This document shows positions 8,769-16,837 of a stretch of 64,000 nt of DNA, in pieces (within the stretch, counting starts at the first letter, position 1; each line of letters begins with the position of its first letter). The notes beneath the pieces were generated by a model, which was not told the DNA's origin, did no database searches, and saw nothing but the letters and a program-made list of their open reading frames with translations. Origin of the DNA: an uncultured Bacteroidales bacterium (GTDB lineage Bacteria; Bacteroidota; Bacteroidia; Bacteroidales; Paludibacteraceae); contig CACZZL010000001.1 in the NCBI GenBank assembly GCA_902785605.1, positions 124,001 to 188,000 on the forward strand, given 5' to 3'. The translations under genes were made by a program, and so were the position numbers.

Positions 8769-11355
8769 TTTTACATATAAACTCTCCATTGTTATCGCCC
8801 TCATGGCGATAATCCTTTCTTCTTGCTCCACGCAGAAAAACACGTGGGCGACTCGATCATTCCATCAAACGAAAGTTAAGTACAATATTCTATATAACGG
8901 CAATGTGGCCTATGAAGAGGGCCTCAAAGCCATTCGAGATGCCAATACAGACGACTACAGCACGGTGCTGTATCTCTACCCCGTGTCGAACCATACGGCT
9001 GCGGCAGCCGCTTCCACTCAGATGGACAAGACCATTGAGAAATGCCGCAAATGTATCAAACTGCATTCCATCAAAGCCAAACCGAAACGCGATCCCAAGA
9101 AAGCGAGCGACCCGCAGTATAAGTTGTGGCTGCAGTCCGAGGAGTTCAATGCCTACATGAGTCTGGCATGGATTCGTCTGGGCGAGGCAGAGTTTCACAA
9201 AGGCGATTTCTTGGGCGCTGTCAGTACGTTCAATTATATCATTCGTCACTACCAGAACGACCCGGATATGATCGCGCAGTGCCAGTTGTGGATCGCGCGC
9301 GCCTATGCCGAGATGGGCTGGCAGTACGAAGCGGAGGACATGCTCAACCGCGTGCAGATCGATGCACTCAGCCGCCAGCATGCCAAACTGTATGCCGCCG
9401 TCAAGGCAGATGTGTTGCTCAAAGGACAACATTACCACGAGGCCCTGCCGTTCGTCAAACTGGCGATCCCGCATGAGCAACGTAAGATCTACCGCCCGCG
9501 TTTTGCGTATGTCTTAGGCCAGCTGTACGAGATGGAGGGGAAGAAAGAGGAAGCGCTCCAGTCCTATAAATCCGTTGTCCGCATGGCACCGACCAACGAG
9601 ATGGAGTTCAACGCCCGTCTGCGCATGGCAGAATTGGGAGGAAAGAACTCGATCCGCCAACTGCGTACGATGACCAAGCAGTCGAAGTTCAAAGACCGTC
9701 TCGATCAGATCTACGGCGCGATGGGTAACATCTACCTGACCAACAAAGATACGGCGCAGGCACTGGAGATGTACGAACTGGCGATCGAGAAAGCCACGCA
9801 AGCGGGAGCACCCAAAGCGGCTGTGCTCGTGCGCGCGGGCGATATCTATTATGAACAACGCGCGTACGTGAAGGCCCAACCCTGTTACCGCGAGGCGGTG
9901 ACTATCCTCACCACCGAGCATGAGCAGTACGCACGTATCCAGAAACGCTCCGAGGTGCTCGATGAACTGATCGTGTCCTACACCCAGGCACAACTGCAAG
10001 ACTCCTTGCAACGCTTGGGGCACATGACCGAAGAAGAACAACGGGCCATCGTGGATAAGATCATTGCGGACCTGATTCAAACCGAGCAAGAAGACTCGAT
10101 CAGGCAGGTACAAGAAGCCCGCGAACTGGCACACGGAGACTCCGGACCGCGGAGTGTCAATACAGCTAACATGTTAGGCGGCGGAGGCGCGCAAGCCGCA
10201 GAATGGTATTTTTATAATCCGCAACTCATCAAACAGGGGCAGCAGGAATGGCGTCGTCGTTGGGGCAACCGTCCATTGGAGGATAACTGGCGCCGGCAGA
10301 ACAAACAAGTGACCGCTTCGTTCAGCGACGAGACGTACGAAGAAGGAACGGATTCGTTGGCCTTGGCGGGTGACTCCACGCTCATGCGGCCCAAACAAGA
10401 GACCGATACGCATAAACCCGAGTATTACCTTCAGCAGATCCCGCGTACCGCAGAGGACTATGCCCTCAGCGACAGCCTGTGGCGGGAAGCAATGGTAGCG
10501 CTCTACTATATCTACCGGGATCGTCTGGAAGACCCGTCGTTAGCCGAAGAGACTCTCCGGGCACTCGAAGAACGTTTTGCCTCTCATCCCTCCGTGCTGG
10601 CTATTCATGAAGACGAAGCGCTGCGCGCATTGCAGCACGATGAGGTGTACATCGCCCGTATGCAACGCATGTTAGCCGAGCAGGATTCGCTCTACGCCGC
10701 TACCTACAAGGCCTTCACCAAAGGGCAATACACCGAGGTCAAAGCGAACAAACAGTATGCCCAGCAGGAGTACCCGCAGAGCACGCTGATGCCGCGATTC
10801 CTGTTCCTCAACGCGATCGCGGTGGCACGCACTGAAGGACAAGAGCCGTTCATGGCCCAACTGCAACAACTGGTGGAGAACTACGGTTCGACCGAACTGG
10901 GTACGATGGCCAAAGATATGCTCGCGATGATGGGACAAGGCATGGAGAGCCAGACAGGCAGTGCAAGTTCCAACCTGGCAGACCTGCGCGGACAGGTGAG
11001 CGACACCCAACAGCAGGATGACCAGACCGTTGAACAGCAGTGGAGCGAGGACCGCAAACAACCGTCCGTCGTGCTCCTTATCCTGCCGACGGCCGACGAA
11101 CAGGCGCTCAACGAACTGCTGTACGAAGTGGCGTTGTTCAACTTCAGCCAGTTCCTCATTCGTGACTTCGACCTGCAGAAATTGCCGGTATGGGGTGAAG
11201 GATGCGCGCTGCGTATCAGCGGCTTTGCCGATTTGGATGAGGCGGACTGGTATGTGGACCTGATTAGCCGCAACGAAGAGATGCAGATCATCCTGCAGCC
11301 GGTACAAATAAGGACCGTAGCCGAGGTGAACATCCCCTTGCTGCTCAAGGAATAA
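8755..11355 (+). CDS. porW: PorW/SprE-like type IX secretion lipoprotein with TPR repeats
   Basis: 866-aa lipoprotein. The signal peptide ends in the lipobox ILSSC with Cys24, followed by STQKNTW-type residues and the R-Y-N-x-x-N-G-like region typical of PorW. TPR-like helical repeats run from ~residue 130 to 400 and again from ~590 to 730. PorW/SprE links outer-membrane parts of the type IX secretion system to the motor complex; family assignment rests on the lipobox context and TPR layout. The start is GTG 8755, because no ATG precedes the hydrophobic core; the start lies inside a heptamer array. A low-complexity QQQDDQTVEQQ stretch sits near residue 755. Confidence 0.82.
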   Translation: MKGYSFTYKLSIVIALMAIILSSCSTQKNTWATRSFHQTKVKYNILYNGNVAYEEGLKAIRDANTDDYSTVLYLYPVSNHTAAAAASTQMDKTIEKCRKCIKLHSIKAKPKRDPKKASDPQYKLWLQSEEFNAYMSLAWIRLGEAEFHKGDFLGAVSTFNYIIRHYQNDPDMIAQCQLWIARAYAEMGWQYEAEDMLNRVQIDALSRQHAKLYAAVKADVLLKGQHYHEALPFVKLAIPHEQRKIYRPRFAYVLGQLYEMEGKKEEALQSYKSVVRMAPTNEMEFNARLRMAELGGKNSIRQLRTMTKQSKFKDRLDQIYGAMGNIYLTNKDTAQALEMYELAIEKATQAGAPKAAVLVRAGDIYYEQRAYVKAQPCYREAVTILTTEHEQYARIQKRSEVLDELIVSYTQAQLQDSLQRLGHMTEEEQRAIVDKIIADLIQTEQEDSIRQVQEARELAHGDSGPRSVNTANMLGGGGAQAAEWYFYNPQLIKQGQQEWRRRWGNRPLEDNWRRQNKQVTASFSDETYEEGTDSLALAGDSTLMRPKQETDTHKPEYYLQQIPRTAEDYALSDSLWREAMVALYYIYRDRLEDPSLAEETLRALEERFASHPSVLAIHEDEALRALQHDEVYIARMQRMLAEQDSLYAATYKAFTKGQYTEVKANKQYAQQEYPQSTLMPRFLFLNAIAVARTEGQEPFMAQLQQLVENYGSTELGTMAKDMLAMMGQGMESQTGSASSNLADLRGQVSDTQQQDDQTVEQQWSEDRKQPSVVLLILPTADEQALNELLYEVALFNFSQFLIRDFDLQKLPVWGEGCALRISGFADLDEADWYVDLISRNEEMQIILQPVQIRTVAEVNIPLLLKE

Positions 11356-11380
11356 AAAAAAAGAGAACCGAAGTTCTCTT
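11354..11380 (-). terminator. intrinsic terminator (distal copy)
   Basis: Stem AAGAGAAC / GTTCTCTT with a four-base loop. Read on the minus strand it is followed by nine T, so it terminates minus-strand transcription, converging on the end of porW. It lies immediately beyond a second copy of the tRNA-Pro 3' end. Confidence 0.75.
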
Positions 11381-11475
11381 GTCGGGAAGACGTGATTCGA
11401 AAATTGCGAAACTTCGCAATAATCGTTCGAGCAAAGCGAGATAAGAACACGCGTGGATCGAATCCGTACTTCCAC
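11381..11475 (-). pseudogene. degenerate second tRNA-Pro 3' end
   Basis: Positions 11379-11401 repeat positions 11499-11521 base for base, i.e. the last ~20 nt of tRNA-Pro (T-loop half and acceptor 3' strand), exactly 120 bp apart, and each copy is followed on the minus strand by its own terminator. The sequence between (11402-11475) does not fold as a tRNA body; it holds an 8-bp inverted repeat ATTGCGAA/TTCGCAAT at 11403-11420. Best read as the remnant of a tandem tRNA-plus-terminator duplication, or less likely an attachment-site scar; no integrase is nearby. Confidence 0.5.
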
Positions 11476-11500
11476 AAAAAAACAGCCGAAGCTGTTTTTT
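11474..11500 (-). terminator. terminator of tRNA-Pro
   Basis: Stem AAACAGC / GCTGTTT with loop CGAA and a T-run on both strands, starting one base beyond the tRNA 3' end. It should stop the tRNA transcript. Confidence 0.8.
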
Positions 11501-11501
11501 G

Positions 11502-11575
11502 TCGGGAAGACGTGATTCGAACACGCGACCTCCGGTCCCCCAGACCGTTGCGCTACCGGGCTGCGCCACTTCCCG
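11502..11575 (-). tRNA. tRNA-Pro (anticodon GGG)
   Basis: Full cloverleaf by eye on the minus strand: acceptor CGGGAAG with CTTCCCG, D-arm GCGC/GCGC, anticodon loop CTGGGGG giving anticodon GGG, T-arm GCGTG-TTCGAAT-CACGT. The outermost anticodon-stem pair (27-43) is an A-G mismatch; the other four pair. CCA is not encoded. A consensus promoter lies just upstream (11596-11627). Confidence 0.92.
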
Positions 11576-11595
11576 CGCTTTTTTGAAAAAGCGTG

Positions 11596-11627
11596 CAAAG
11601 GTACAACAAAAAAATGACATACGCAAA
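11596..11627 (-). promoter_or_regulatory. Bacteroidota promoter for tRNA-Pro
   Basis: Minus strand TTTGCGTA, 20-bp gap, TACCTTTG, which matches the TTG-N20-TAnnTTTG pattern; the tRNA starts ~20 bp downstream of the -7 box. Confidence 0.85.
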
Positions 11628-11651
11628 TAATTTGCGCTTTTTTTAACGAAA

Positions 11652-12989
11652 ATGAGTAAAAAATTTTATATTGAGACATACGGATGCCAAATGAACGTCG
11701 CCGATAGCGAGGTTGTTGCGGCTATTATGCAGACCACAGATGCCCAACTGTGCGAGCAGTGGGAGGACGCGGATATCATCCTGCTCAACACCTGTTCCAT
11801 TCGCGATAACGCCGAGCAGAAAGTGGGTGCCCGCCTGCGTGAACTGAAGGCGCATCTCCAGAATCGAAAATCGAAAATCGAGAATCGGGAAAAGATCATC
11901 GGTGTCATCGGCTGCATGGCAGAACGCATGGGGCAGGAACTGATCGATACGTTCGGTGTCGATTTTGTAGCCGGTCCGGATGCGTACCTGGATATCCCGA
12001 ACCTGCTGGCGCAATGCGAACAGGGACACAAGGCGATGAATGTGCAACTGAGCACGACCGAGACCTACCGTCAGATCATTCCGGCGCGAATCGGGCGCTC
12101 CATCAGCGGTTTTGTGTCCATCATGCGCGGGTGCAATAACTTCTGCTCCTACTGCGTCGTGCCGTACACCCGCGGACGCGAACGTAGCCGCGATGTGGAG
12201 TCCATCCTCAACGAGGTACGCGACTTGCAAGCACGCGGATACAAAGAGGTCACGCTGCTCGGTCAGAACGTCAATTCGTATCGCTACGTACGCGAAGACG
12301 GTTCGGTCATCGACTTCGCCGACCTGCTGGAGATAGTCGCCGACGCCGTTCCGGATATGCGTATCCGCTTCACGACCAGCCATCCCAAGGACATGTCTGA
12401 CAAGACACTCGAGGCCATCAGCCGCCACGATAACTTGTGTAAGTTCATTCATCTGGCCGTGCAGTCGGGTTCGAACCATGTGCTCAAACTCATGAACCGT
12501 AAGTACACGCGCGAGTGGTACCTGGACCGCATTGCGGCGATCCGTCGTATCCTGCCCGATGCCGCCATCAGTACGGATATCTTCTGCGGATTCCACGACG
12601 AGACCCTGGAGGACCATGCTCAGACCCTTAGTCTCATGCGCGAAGTGGGCTTTGACTCCGCGTTCATGTTCAAGTACTCCGAGCGCCCCGGCACCTATGC
12701 CCATAAGCATCTGCCGGATAATGTACCCGAAGAGGAGAAAGTGCGTCGGCTCAATGAGATCATCGCACTCCAGACCCAACTGTCGCTCGAGTCCAATCAG
12801 CGCGAGATAGGCAAGATAGTCGAAGTGCTCGTCGAAGGATTCTCCAAACGAAGCCACGACGACATGTACGGACGAACCGGACAGTACAAGACCGTCGTCT
12901 TCCCGCGTACCGATCAGAAGATAGGCGATATCGTCCGAGTACGCGTTTTGGAAGCCTCTGCAGCTACATTACGAGGCAAAATCGTATAA
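11652..12989 (+). CDS. miaB: tRNA-2-methylthio-N6-dimethylallyladenosine synthase MiaB
   Basis: Radical-SAM methylthiotransferase that converts i6A37 to ms2i6A37 in tRNA, acting after MiaA (also encoded in this window). 445 aa, normal length. The N-terminal UPF0004 domain has cluster cysteines in YGCQMN (Cys12), NTCS (~48) and IGCMAER (~88). The radical-SAM motif GCNNFCSYC is at ~159-167, and a C-terminal TRAM domain runs from ~378. Residues ~71-80 (NRKSKIENRE) are encoded by a heptamer array, in the loop just before the third cluster Cys segment, where homologues vary. No consensus promoter is visible in the 24 bp between the tRNA promoter and the ATG. Confidence 0.96.
   Translation: MSKKFYIETYGCQMNVADSEVVAAIMQTTDAQLCEQWEDADIILLNTCSIRDNAEQKVGARLRELKAHLQNRKSKIENREKIIGVIGCMAERMGQELIDTFGVDFVAGPDAYLDIPNLLAQCEQGHKAMNVQLSTTETYRQIIPARIGRSISGFVSIMRGCNNFCSYCVVPYTRGRERSRDVESILNEVRDLQARGYKEVTLLGQNVNSYRYVREDGSVIDFADLLEIVADAVPDMRIRFTTSHPKDMSDKTLEAISRHDNLCKFIHLAVQSGSNHVLKLMNRKYTREWYLDRIAAIRRILPDAAISTDIFCGFHDETLEDHAQTLSLMREVGFDSAFMFKYSERPGTYAHKHLPDNVPEEEKVRRLNEIIALQTQLSLESNQREIGKIVEVLVEGFSKRSHDDMYGRTGQYKTVVFPRTDQKIGDIVRVRVLEASAATLRGKIV
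11862..11890 (+). repeat. heptamer array in miaB (AATCGAA family)
   Basis: Four units AATCGAA, AATCGAA, AATCGAG, AATCGGG within the coding sequence, read in frame as a charged loop. Confidence 0.88.
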
Positions 12990-13024
12990 AAACAAAGAAA
13001 AATTGCATTTTTTTGCCAAAATAT

Positions 13025-13055
13025 TTGGCTATGTCAAATAAAAGCAGTACTTTTG
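13025..13055 (+). promoter_or_regulatory. promoter of the greA unit
   Basis: TTTGGC, 20-bp gap, TACTTTTG. It lies 35 bp after the miaB stop and 110 bp before the first ORF of the unit, leaving a structured leader. Confidence 0.75.
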
Positions 13056-13095
13056 TACCGAAAACAAAAATTTTCATAGTTAAGGTTTAGGTTTA

Positions 13096-13164
13096 ATGGC
13101 GAAAGGAGGCTGTGAAGTTTCCTTTCGTTTTTAAACAAAAAAGAGGCACGTGCCTTATTTTTTT
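13096..13164 (+). promoter_or_regulatory. structured leader with terminator-like hairpins upstream of greA
   Basis: First hairpin: CGAAAGGA (13100-13107) pairs with TCCTTTCG (13120-13127), followed by TTTTT, the form of an intrinsic terminator; its 5' arm contains a strong Shine-Dalgarno-like AAAGGAGG, rare in this phylum. Second: the perfect palindrome AGGCACGTGCCT (13144-13155) followed by an A and a T-run that leads straight into the ATG at 13165. A 12-codon frame (13096-13134) overlaps the first hairpin. This suggests premature termination or attenuation ahead of greA, an arrangement known from the E. coli greA leader; function here is inferred. Confidence 0.5.
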
Positions 13165-13272
13165 ATGGCAGAAGAAACAAAAAACACAGACTCTCCGTTG
13201 CTGGATTTGACCAATACGGAGGACGTTCGCAAAGCGATCATCGCCAGCGAAATACTGAATCGAAAATATTAA
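13165..13272 (+). CDS. small hypothetical protein (35 aa) upstream of greA
   Basis: ATG 13165 to TAA 13272, starting directly after the T-run of the leader and ending 11 bp before greA. The protein is acidic at the N-terminus (MAEETKNTDS) and ends in a helix-like VRKAIIASEILNRKY. The C-terminal stretch looks like a conserved motif rather than random coding sequence. No signal peptide. Function unknown; the position suggests co-transcription with greA. Confidence 0.6.
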   Translation: MAEETKNTDSPLLDLTNTEDVRKAIIASEILNRKY

Positions 13273-13283
13273 AATAGATAGAT

Positions 13284-13751
13284 ATGGCAGTAACGTACAT
13301 GACCGAAGACGGTCTGAAAAAACTGAAAGAAGAGCTCCATGAGTTGGAGACGGTGGAGCGCCCGCGTATCATTGCCGCTATTGCAGAGGCACGTGAGAAA
13401 GGCGACTTAAGCGAGAATGCGGAGTATGATGCCGCAAAAGAGGCACAGGGTGCACTGGAGACCAAGATCGCGCATATGAAAGCCAAACTGGCGGATGCGC
13501 GTGTGCTCGATGCATCGGATATCAAAACGGATGAGGTGCAGATCCTGACCAAGGTGCGCGTACGCATGTCCAACGGCATGGAGAAAACGTACCAACTCGT
13601 TACCGAGGGAGAGGCCAACGCACTCGCCGGTAAGATCTCCGTCACCACCCCGATTGCCAAGGGACTGATGGGTAAAAAAGTAGGGGAGATTGCTGAAGTG
13701 CAGGTTCCCGCAGGTGTCATGAAGTTCGAGATCCTCGAAATCTCCCTTTAA
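13284..13751 (+). CDS. greA: transcription elongation factor GreA
   Basis: 155 aa, the normal length. The N-terminal coiled coil carries the acidic tip DLSENAEYDAAKEAQ (~residues 43-58), whose Asp and Glu help RNA polymerase cleave backtracked transcripts. The C-terminal FKBP-like domain includes SVTTPIAKGLMGKKVGE (~114-130). It starts 11 bp after the 35-aa ORF and is followed by a heptamer array and the HIT gene. Expression may be controlled by the terminator-like leader upstream. Confidence 0.97.
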   Translation: MAVTYMTEDGLKKLKEELHELETVERPRIIAAIAEAREKGDLSENAEYDAAKEAQGALETKIAHMKAKLADARVLDASDIKTDEVQILTKVRVRMSNGMEKTYQLVTEGEANALAGKISVTTPIAKGLMGKKVGEIAEVQVPAGVMKFEILEISL

Positions 13752-13786
13752 ATTGTACATTGTACATCGTCAAATCGTACATTAAA
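13752..13786 (+). repeat. heptamer array forming the greA-HIT spacer (ATTGTAC family)
   Basis: ATTGTAC, ATTGTAC, ATCGTCA, AATCGTA and a partial fifth unit. It begins at the greA stop and fills the whole spacer up to the HIT start codon. Confidence 0.85.
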
Positions 13787-14194
13787 ATGACCATCTTTAC
13801 GAAAATTATCAAGGGTGAGATTCCGAGCTACAAAGTAGCAGAGGACGACAAGAACTACGCGTTCTTGGATATCAACCCGCTGGTGAAAGGACATACGTTG
13901 GTGATTCCTAAGTTGGCTGAACCCGAGGCCGATTATATCTTCGACCTCACGGACGAACAGTTGCAGAGCCTGATGGTGTTTGCCGCCAAGGTGGCACGAG
14001 GCATCAAAGCTGCGACCGGTTGCAAGCGCGTCGGCGTAGCGGTGCTCGGTATGGAAGTGAACCATGTGCATGTACATTTAGTTCCGATGAATTCGGAGAA
14101 AGACATGCTCTTCACCAATCCCAAACTGTCTCTGCCGGCAGAAGAGATGGCGTTCATTGCCAACTCGATCGCCGAGGCTATTGAGAAGCTCTAA
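13787..14194 (+). CDS. HIT family nucleotide hydrolase
   Basis: 135-aa histidine-triad protein of the Hint/HinT branch (purine nucleoside phosphoramidase-like). The HIT motif HVHVHLVP is at ~residues 92-99; the N-terminal TIFTKIIKGEIPS is typical. I chose ATG 13787 rather than the in-frame TTG 13760 because the upstream codons come from the heptamer array and lie outside the family. Cytoplasmic. A bidirectional terminator follows. Confidence 0.95.
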   Translation: MTIFTKIIKGEIPSYKVAEDDKNYAFLDINPLVKGHTLVIPKLAEPEADYIFDLTDEQLQSLMVFAAKVARGIKAATGCKRVGVAVLGMEVNHVHVHLVPMNSEKDMLFTNPKLSLPAEEMAFIANSIAEAIEKL

Positions 14195-14233
14195 AAAAAA
14201 GAAAGTCCGCAATTCGCGGACTTTTCTTTTTCC
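14195..14233. terminator. bidirectional terminator between HIT and M13 genes
   Basis: A-rich arm, stem AAGTCCGC / GCGGACTT with loop AATTC-like bases, then a T-rich arm. It serves the convergent genes on both strands. Confidence 0.85.
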
Positions 14234-14242
14234 ATTTTCTTT

Positions 14243-16261
14243 TTACCAAATGGACACTCGCTCTTCCGGAGCAATGTACATCGGGCTTTCGGGGGTTACG
14301 TTCCATGCGTCGTACCAGGCGTTGATCTGCGGCAGTGCGCCGTTCACACGCCAACGACCGAGCGAGTGGGGATCCGACTTGGTGCGGTTGAGAATCTCCT
14401 CCGGACGGATGTTGCCTGCCCATACATTGGCGTATGCCAGGAAGAAACGTTGTGCCGGTGTGAATCCGTCGCGCTCCTGCAGACGGTCTTTCTCGGCTTT
14501 TGCCTCCTCGTTCAGCGTGAACGCCAGATACGAAACCTGTAGACCGCCATGGTCGGCGATGTTCTCGCCCAGCGTGAACGCACCGTTGGCATGTACACCC
14601 GGGGCTACTTCGATGCGGTTGAACGCCTCTTCCATCACTTTGGTGCGGGCATCGAACGCGGCTTTGTCCTCGTCCGTCCACCAGTTGATCATGTTACCGT
14701 CCTTGTCGAAGTGACAGCCCTGATCGTCGAAACCATGGGTCATCTCATGACCGATCACTACACCGATAGCACCGTAGTTGAACGCATCATCCGCGCTCAT
14801 GTCAAAGAACGGGTATTGCAGAATACCGGCCGGGAAACAGATCTCGTTGCTCGACGGGTTGTAGTATGCATTCACCGTCTGCGGGGTCATGTACCATTTG
14901 GCTTTGTCTACCGGTTTGCCGAGGAAGCTGAGGCTGTAGTCCTGCTCGAACTTAGCTGCACGCTGCAGGTTCGCATAGTACGTATCTTTCGTGTTCACGT
15001 TCAGTGCCGTGTAGTCACGCCAGGTGTCCGGATAGCCGATCTTAATGGTCATTGCGTTCAACTTCTCCAGCGCTTTGTCTTTCGTCTCGCGCGACATCCA
15101 CTCCAGGTTCTCGATGCGGATACCCAGCGCCTTTTGCAGGTTCTTCACCAGCGCCAGCATACGCTCTTTGTTCTCCTCGGGGAAGTACTTCTGTACGTAC
15201 ATCTGACCGACTGCCTCACCGAGCGTACCGTTGACGATATGTACCGCACGTTTCCACAGCGGACTCGGCTCCTCACGACCGGAGAGCACCTTGCCGTAGA
15301 AATCGAAGCTGGCCATGTAGATATCGGTCGTCAGGTACGAAGCTGCACCGTCGATCACCTGCCATGCGAACAAGGTCTTCAGGTCCTCCAACGGCTCCTC
15401 GTCCAGCATCTTACCTGCTTCCTGCAGGTGCGGAATCTGACCAACTGACAGGCTGTCTAACTCAATGCCCAGCGCACCGAAGTACTCGTTCCAGTTCACT
15501 TGTGGAACCAGTTGCTGCAGTTCTGTCACACTCATCTTGTTGTAGTTGGCAATCGGGTCGCGCAACTCGACGTTGCTGTATGCCGCTTTGGCCAGACGGG
15601 TCTCCAGACGCAGCACGGTCTGGGCACGGTCAGCAGCGTTGTCAAATCCGAACAAACCGAACATCTTCTCTACGTACGCAACGTACGCATCACGGATGGC
15701 GCGCGTCTGCTCGTCTTCATCTAAATAGTACTCTTTCTCGCCCAATGCGAAACCGGCTTGGTACTCGTTGAGGATGTTCATCGAACTGTTCATCGCGTCT
15801 GCATCCACGTACATTGCCCACAGTTGAAAATCCATCGAGGCGCCCAGCACCTTGGATAACTCTTCGCGAGTGCTGATTCCCTCGATTTCATCGAGAGTTT
15901 TGCGGACAGGCTCGATGCCCTCTTGGTCACGACGAGCCGTGTCCATGGCGAGATTATACATATCGCCGATCTTCTGGGCGATCGAACCCTGTGTGTGGTT
16001 CGTAGCTGCGATGTCTTTGATCAGACCATTCACCTGTTCCAGGTTGTTCAGGCCCAGTTTGTCAAACGAACCGAAACGGCTGTACTCGGGCGTCAACGGG
16101 TTGTTAGCCATCCAGCCGCCACAAGCGAACTGGTAAAAATCATTCTGCGGTACGGCGGTCGTGTCCAGGTTCGCCAGATCAATACCGGTCGTCTGTTGTT
16201 TGGTAGTGCATGCTGTTGTCATCATACTGATTGCTGCAAGCGTAAATAAGAATTTTTTCAT
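14243..16261 (-). CDS. pepO: M13 family (neprilysin/PepO-like) metallopeptidase, lipoprotein
   Basis: 672-aa zinc endopeptidase anchored as a lipoprotein: MKKFLFTLAAISMMTTAC with lipobox TTAC (Cys18). The zinc site is HEMTHGFDD (~residues 499-507), the second motif GENIADHGG (~565-573), and the conserved short C-terminus ends in W. I start at ATG 16261; codons upstream to 16348 overlap the promoter and lie outside the signal peptide. Likely periplasmic face of the envelope, degrading oligopeptides. Transcribed from the minus-strand half of a divergent promoter shared with the YhcH gene. Confidence 0.95.
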   Translation of the reverse strand: MKKFLFTLAAISMMTTACTTKQQTTGIDLANLDTTAVPQNDFYQFACGGWMANNPLTPEYSRFGSFDKLGLNNLEQVNGLIKDIAATNHTQGSIAQKIGDMYNLAMDTARRDQEGIEPVRKTLDEIEGISTREELSKVLGASMDFQLWAMYVDADAMNSSMNILNEYQAGFALGEKEYYLDEDEQTRAIRDAYVAYVEKMFGLFGFDNAADRAQTVLRLETRLAKAAYSNVELRDPIANYNKMSVTELQQLVPQVNWNEYFGALGIELDSLSVGQIPHLQEAGKMLDEEPLEDLKTLFAWQVIDGAASYLTTDIYMASFDFYGKVLSGREEPSPLWKRAVHIVNGTLGEAVGQMYVQKYFPEENKERMLALVKNLQKALGIRIENLEWMSRETKDKALEKLNAMTIKIGYPDTWRDYTALNVNTKDTYYANLQRAAKFEQDYSLSFLGKPVDKAKWYMTPQTVNAYYNPSSNEICFPAGILQYPFFDMSADDAFNYGAIGVVIGHEMTHGFDDQGCHFDKDGNMINWWTDEDKAAFDARTKVMEEAFNRIEVAPGVHANGAFTLGENIADHGGLQVSYLAFTLNEEAKAEKDRLQERDGFTPAQRFFLAYANVWAGNIRPEEILNRTKSDPHSLGRWRVNGALPQINAWYDAWNVTPESPMYIAPEERVSIW

Positions 16262-16293
16262 ATCAATTGTCTGTTTTTTGTACAAAACGGCTG

Positions 16294-16341
16294 CAAAATT
16301 ACAAAAAATCTTGCATATATGCAAATTTTTTACTAACTTTG
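16294..16341. promoter_or_regulatory. back-to-back promoters sharing a palindromic -33 element
   Basis: The palindrome TTGCATATATGCAA (16311-16324) gives a TTGC -33 element on each strand. Plus-strand -7 box TAACTTTG (16334-16341) drives the YhcH gene; minus-strand -7 box TAATTTTG (16301-16294) drives the M13 peptidase. The 20-bp gap is the same on both sides. Confidence 0.85.
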
Positions 16342-16375
16342 CGCCCAAATTGGCAAAATATAAATCATAAATAGT

Positions 16376-16831
16376 ATGATACTCGACAAATTAGAGAATG
16401 CGGACTGGTACTATGACAGTGTACCGGGACTGAAGGAATTCATGAAATTCTACAACGACAACGATTTGGAAGAACTGCCTGCGTGCAAGATCTACTTGGA
16501 CGGCAAGGATTTGTTTGTGAACATTCTGGACTTCAAAGGCAAAGAGGAGGCCAAATGCCGCATGGAGGCACACAAGGACTACCTCGACATCCAGATTCCG
16601 CTGGGTGACGATGAGGTCATGGGCTGGAAAGCACAGGTGGACTGCCAAGATGTGACTCAGGAGTACGACGAAGGCAAGGACGTCGAGTTCTATGGTGACA
16701 AGGCTACGGCTAAATTTACCGTTCCTGCCGGCCATTTCGCGGTCTTCTTCCCCTCCGATGCACACCAACCGGGAATAGCACCGGGCAAAGAGTACCGGAA
16801 AATCATCGTCAAAGCAAGAGTGAACAACTAA
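16376..16831 (+). CDS. YhcH/YjgK/YiaL family protein (putative sugar anomerase)
   Basis: 151-aa cupin-like beta protein of the YhcH/NanQ/EbgC family. Family members open or interconvert sugar anomers, for example N-acetylneuraminate. Metal-binding residues are visible as HKDYLDIQ (~residues 66-73, family form H-x4-D), E in the following strand and H in PSDAHQPG (~129-136). Cytoplasmic; no signal peptide. Single gene from the divergent promoter; substrate cannot be told. Confidence 0.9.
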   Translation: MILDKLENADWYYDSVPGLKEFMKFYNDNDLEELPACKIYLDGKDLFVNILDFKGKEEAKCRMEAHKDYLDIQIPLGDDEVMGWKAQVDCQDVTQEYDEGKDVEFYGDKATAKFTVPAGHFAVFFPSDAHQPGIAPGKEYRKIIVKARVNN

Positions 16832-16837
16832 GCGGTT

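Noticed and set aside
11379-11521. Prophage or integrative element at tRNA-Pro
   Set aside because: Only ~100 bp separate the duplicated tRNA ends and there is no integrase or cargo.
13096-13134. 12-codon ORF in the greA leader as a real gene
   Set aside because: It overlaps the terminator stem and has no conserved feature; noted only as a possible leader peptide.
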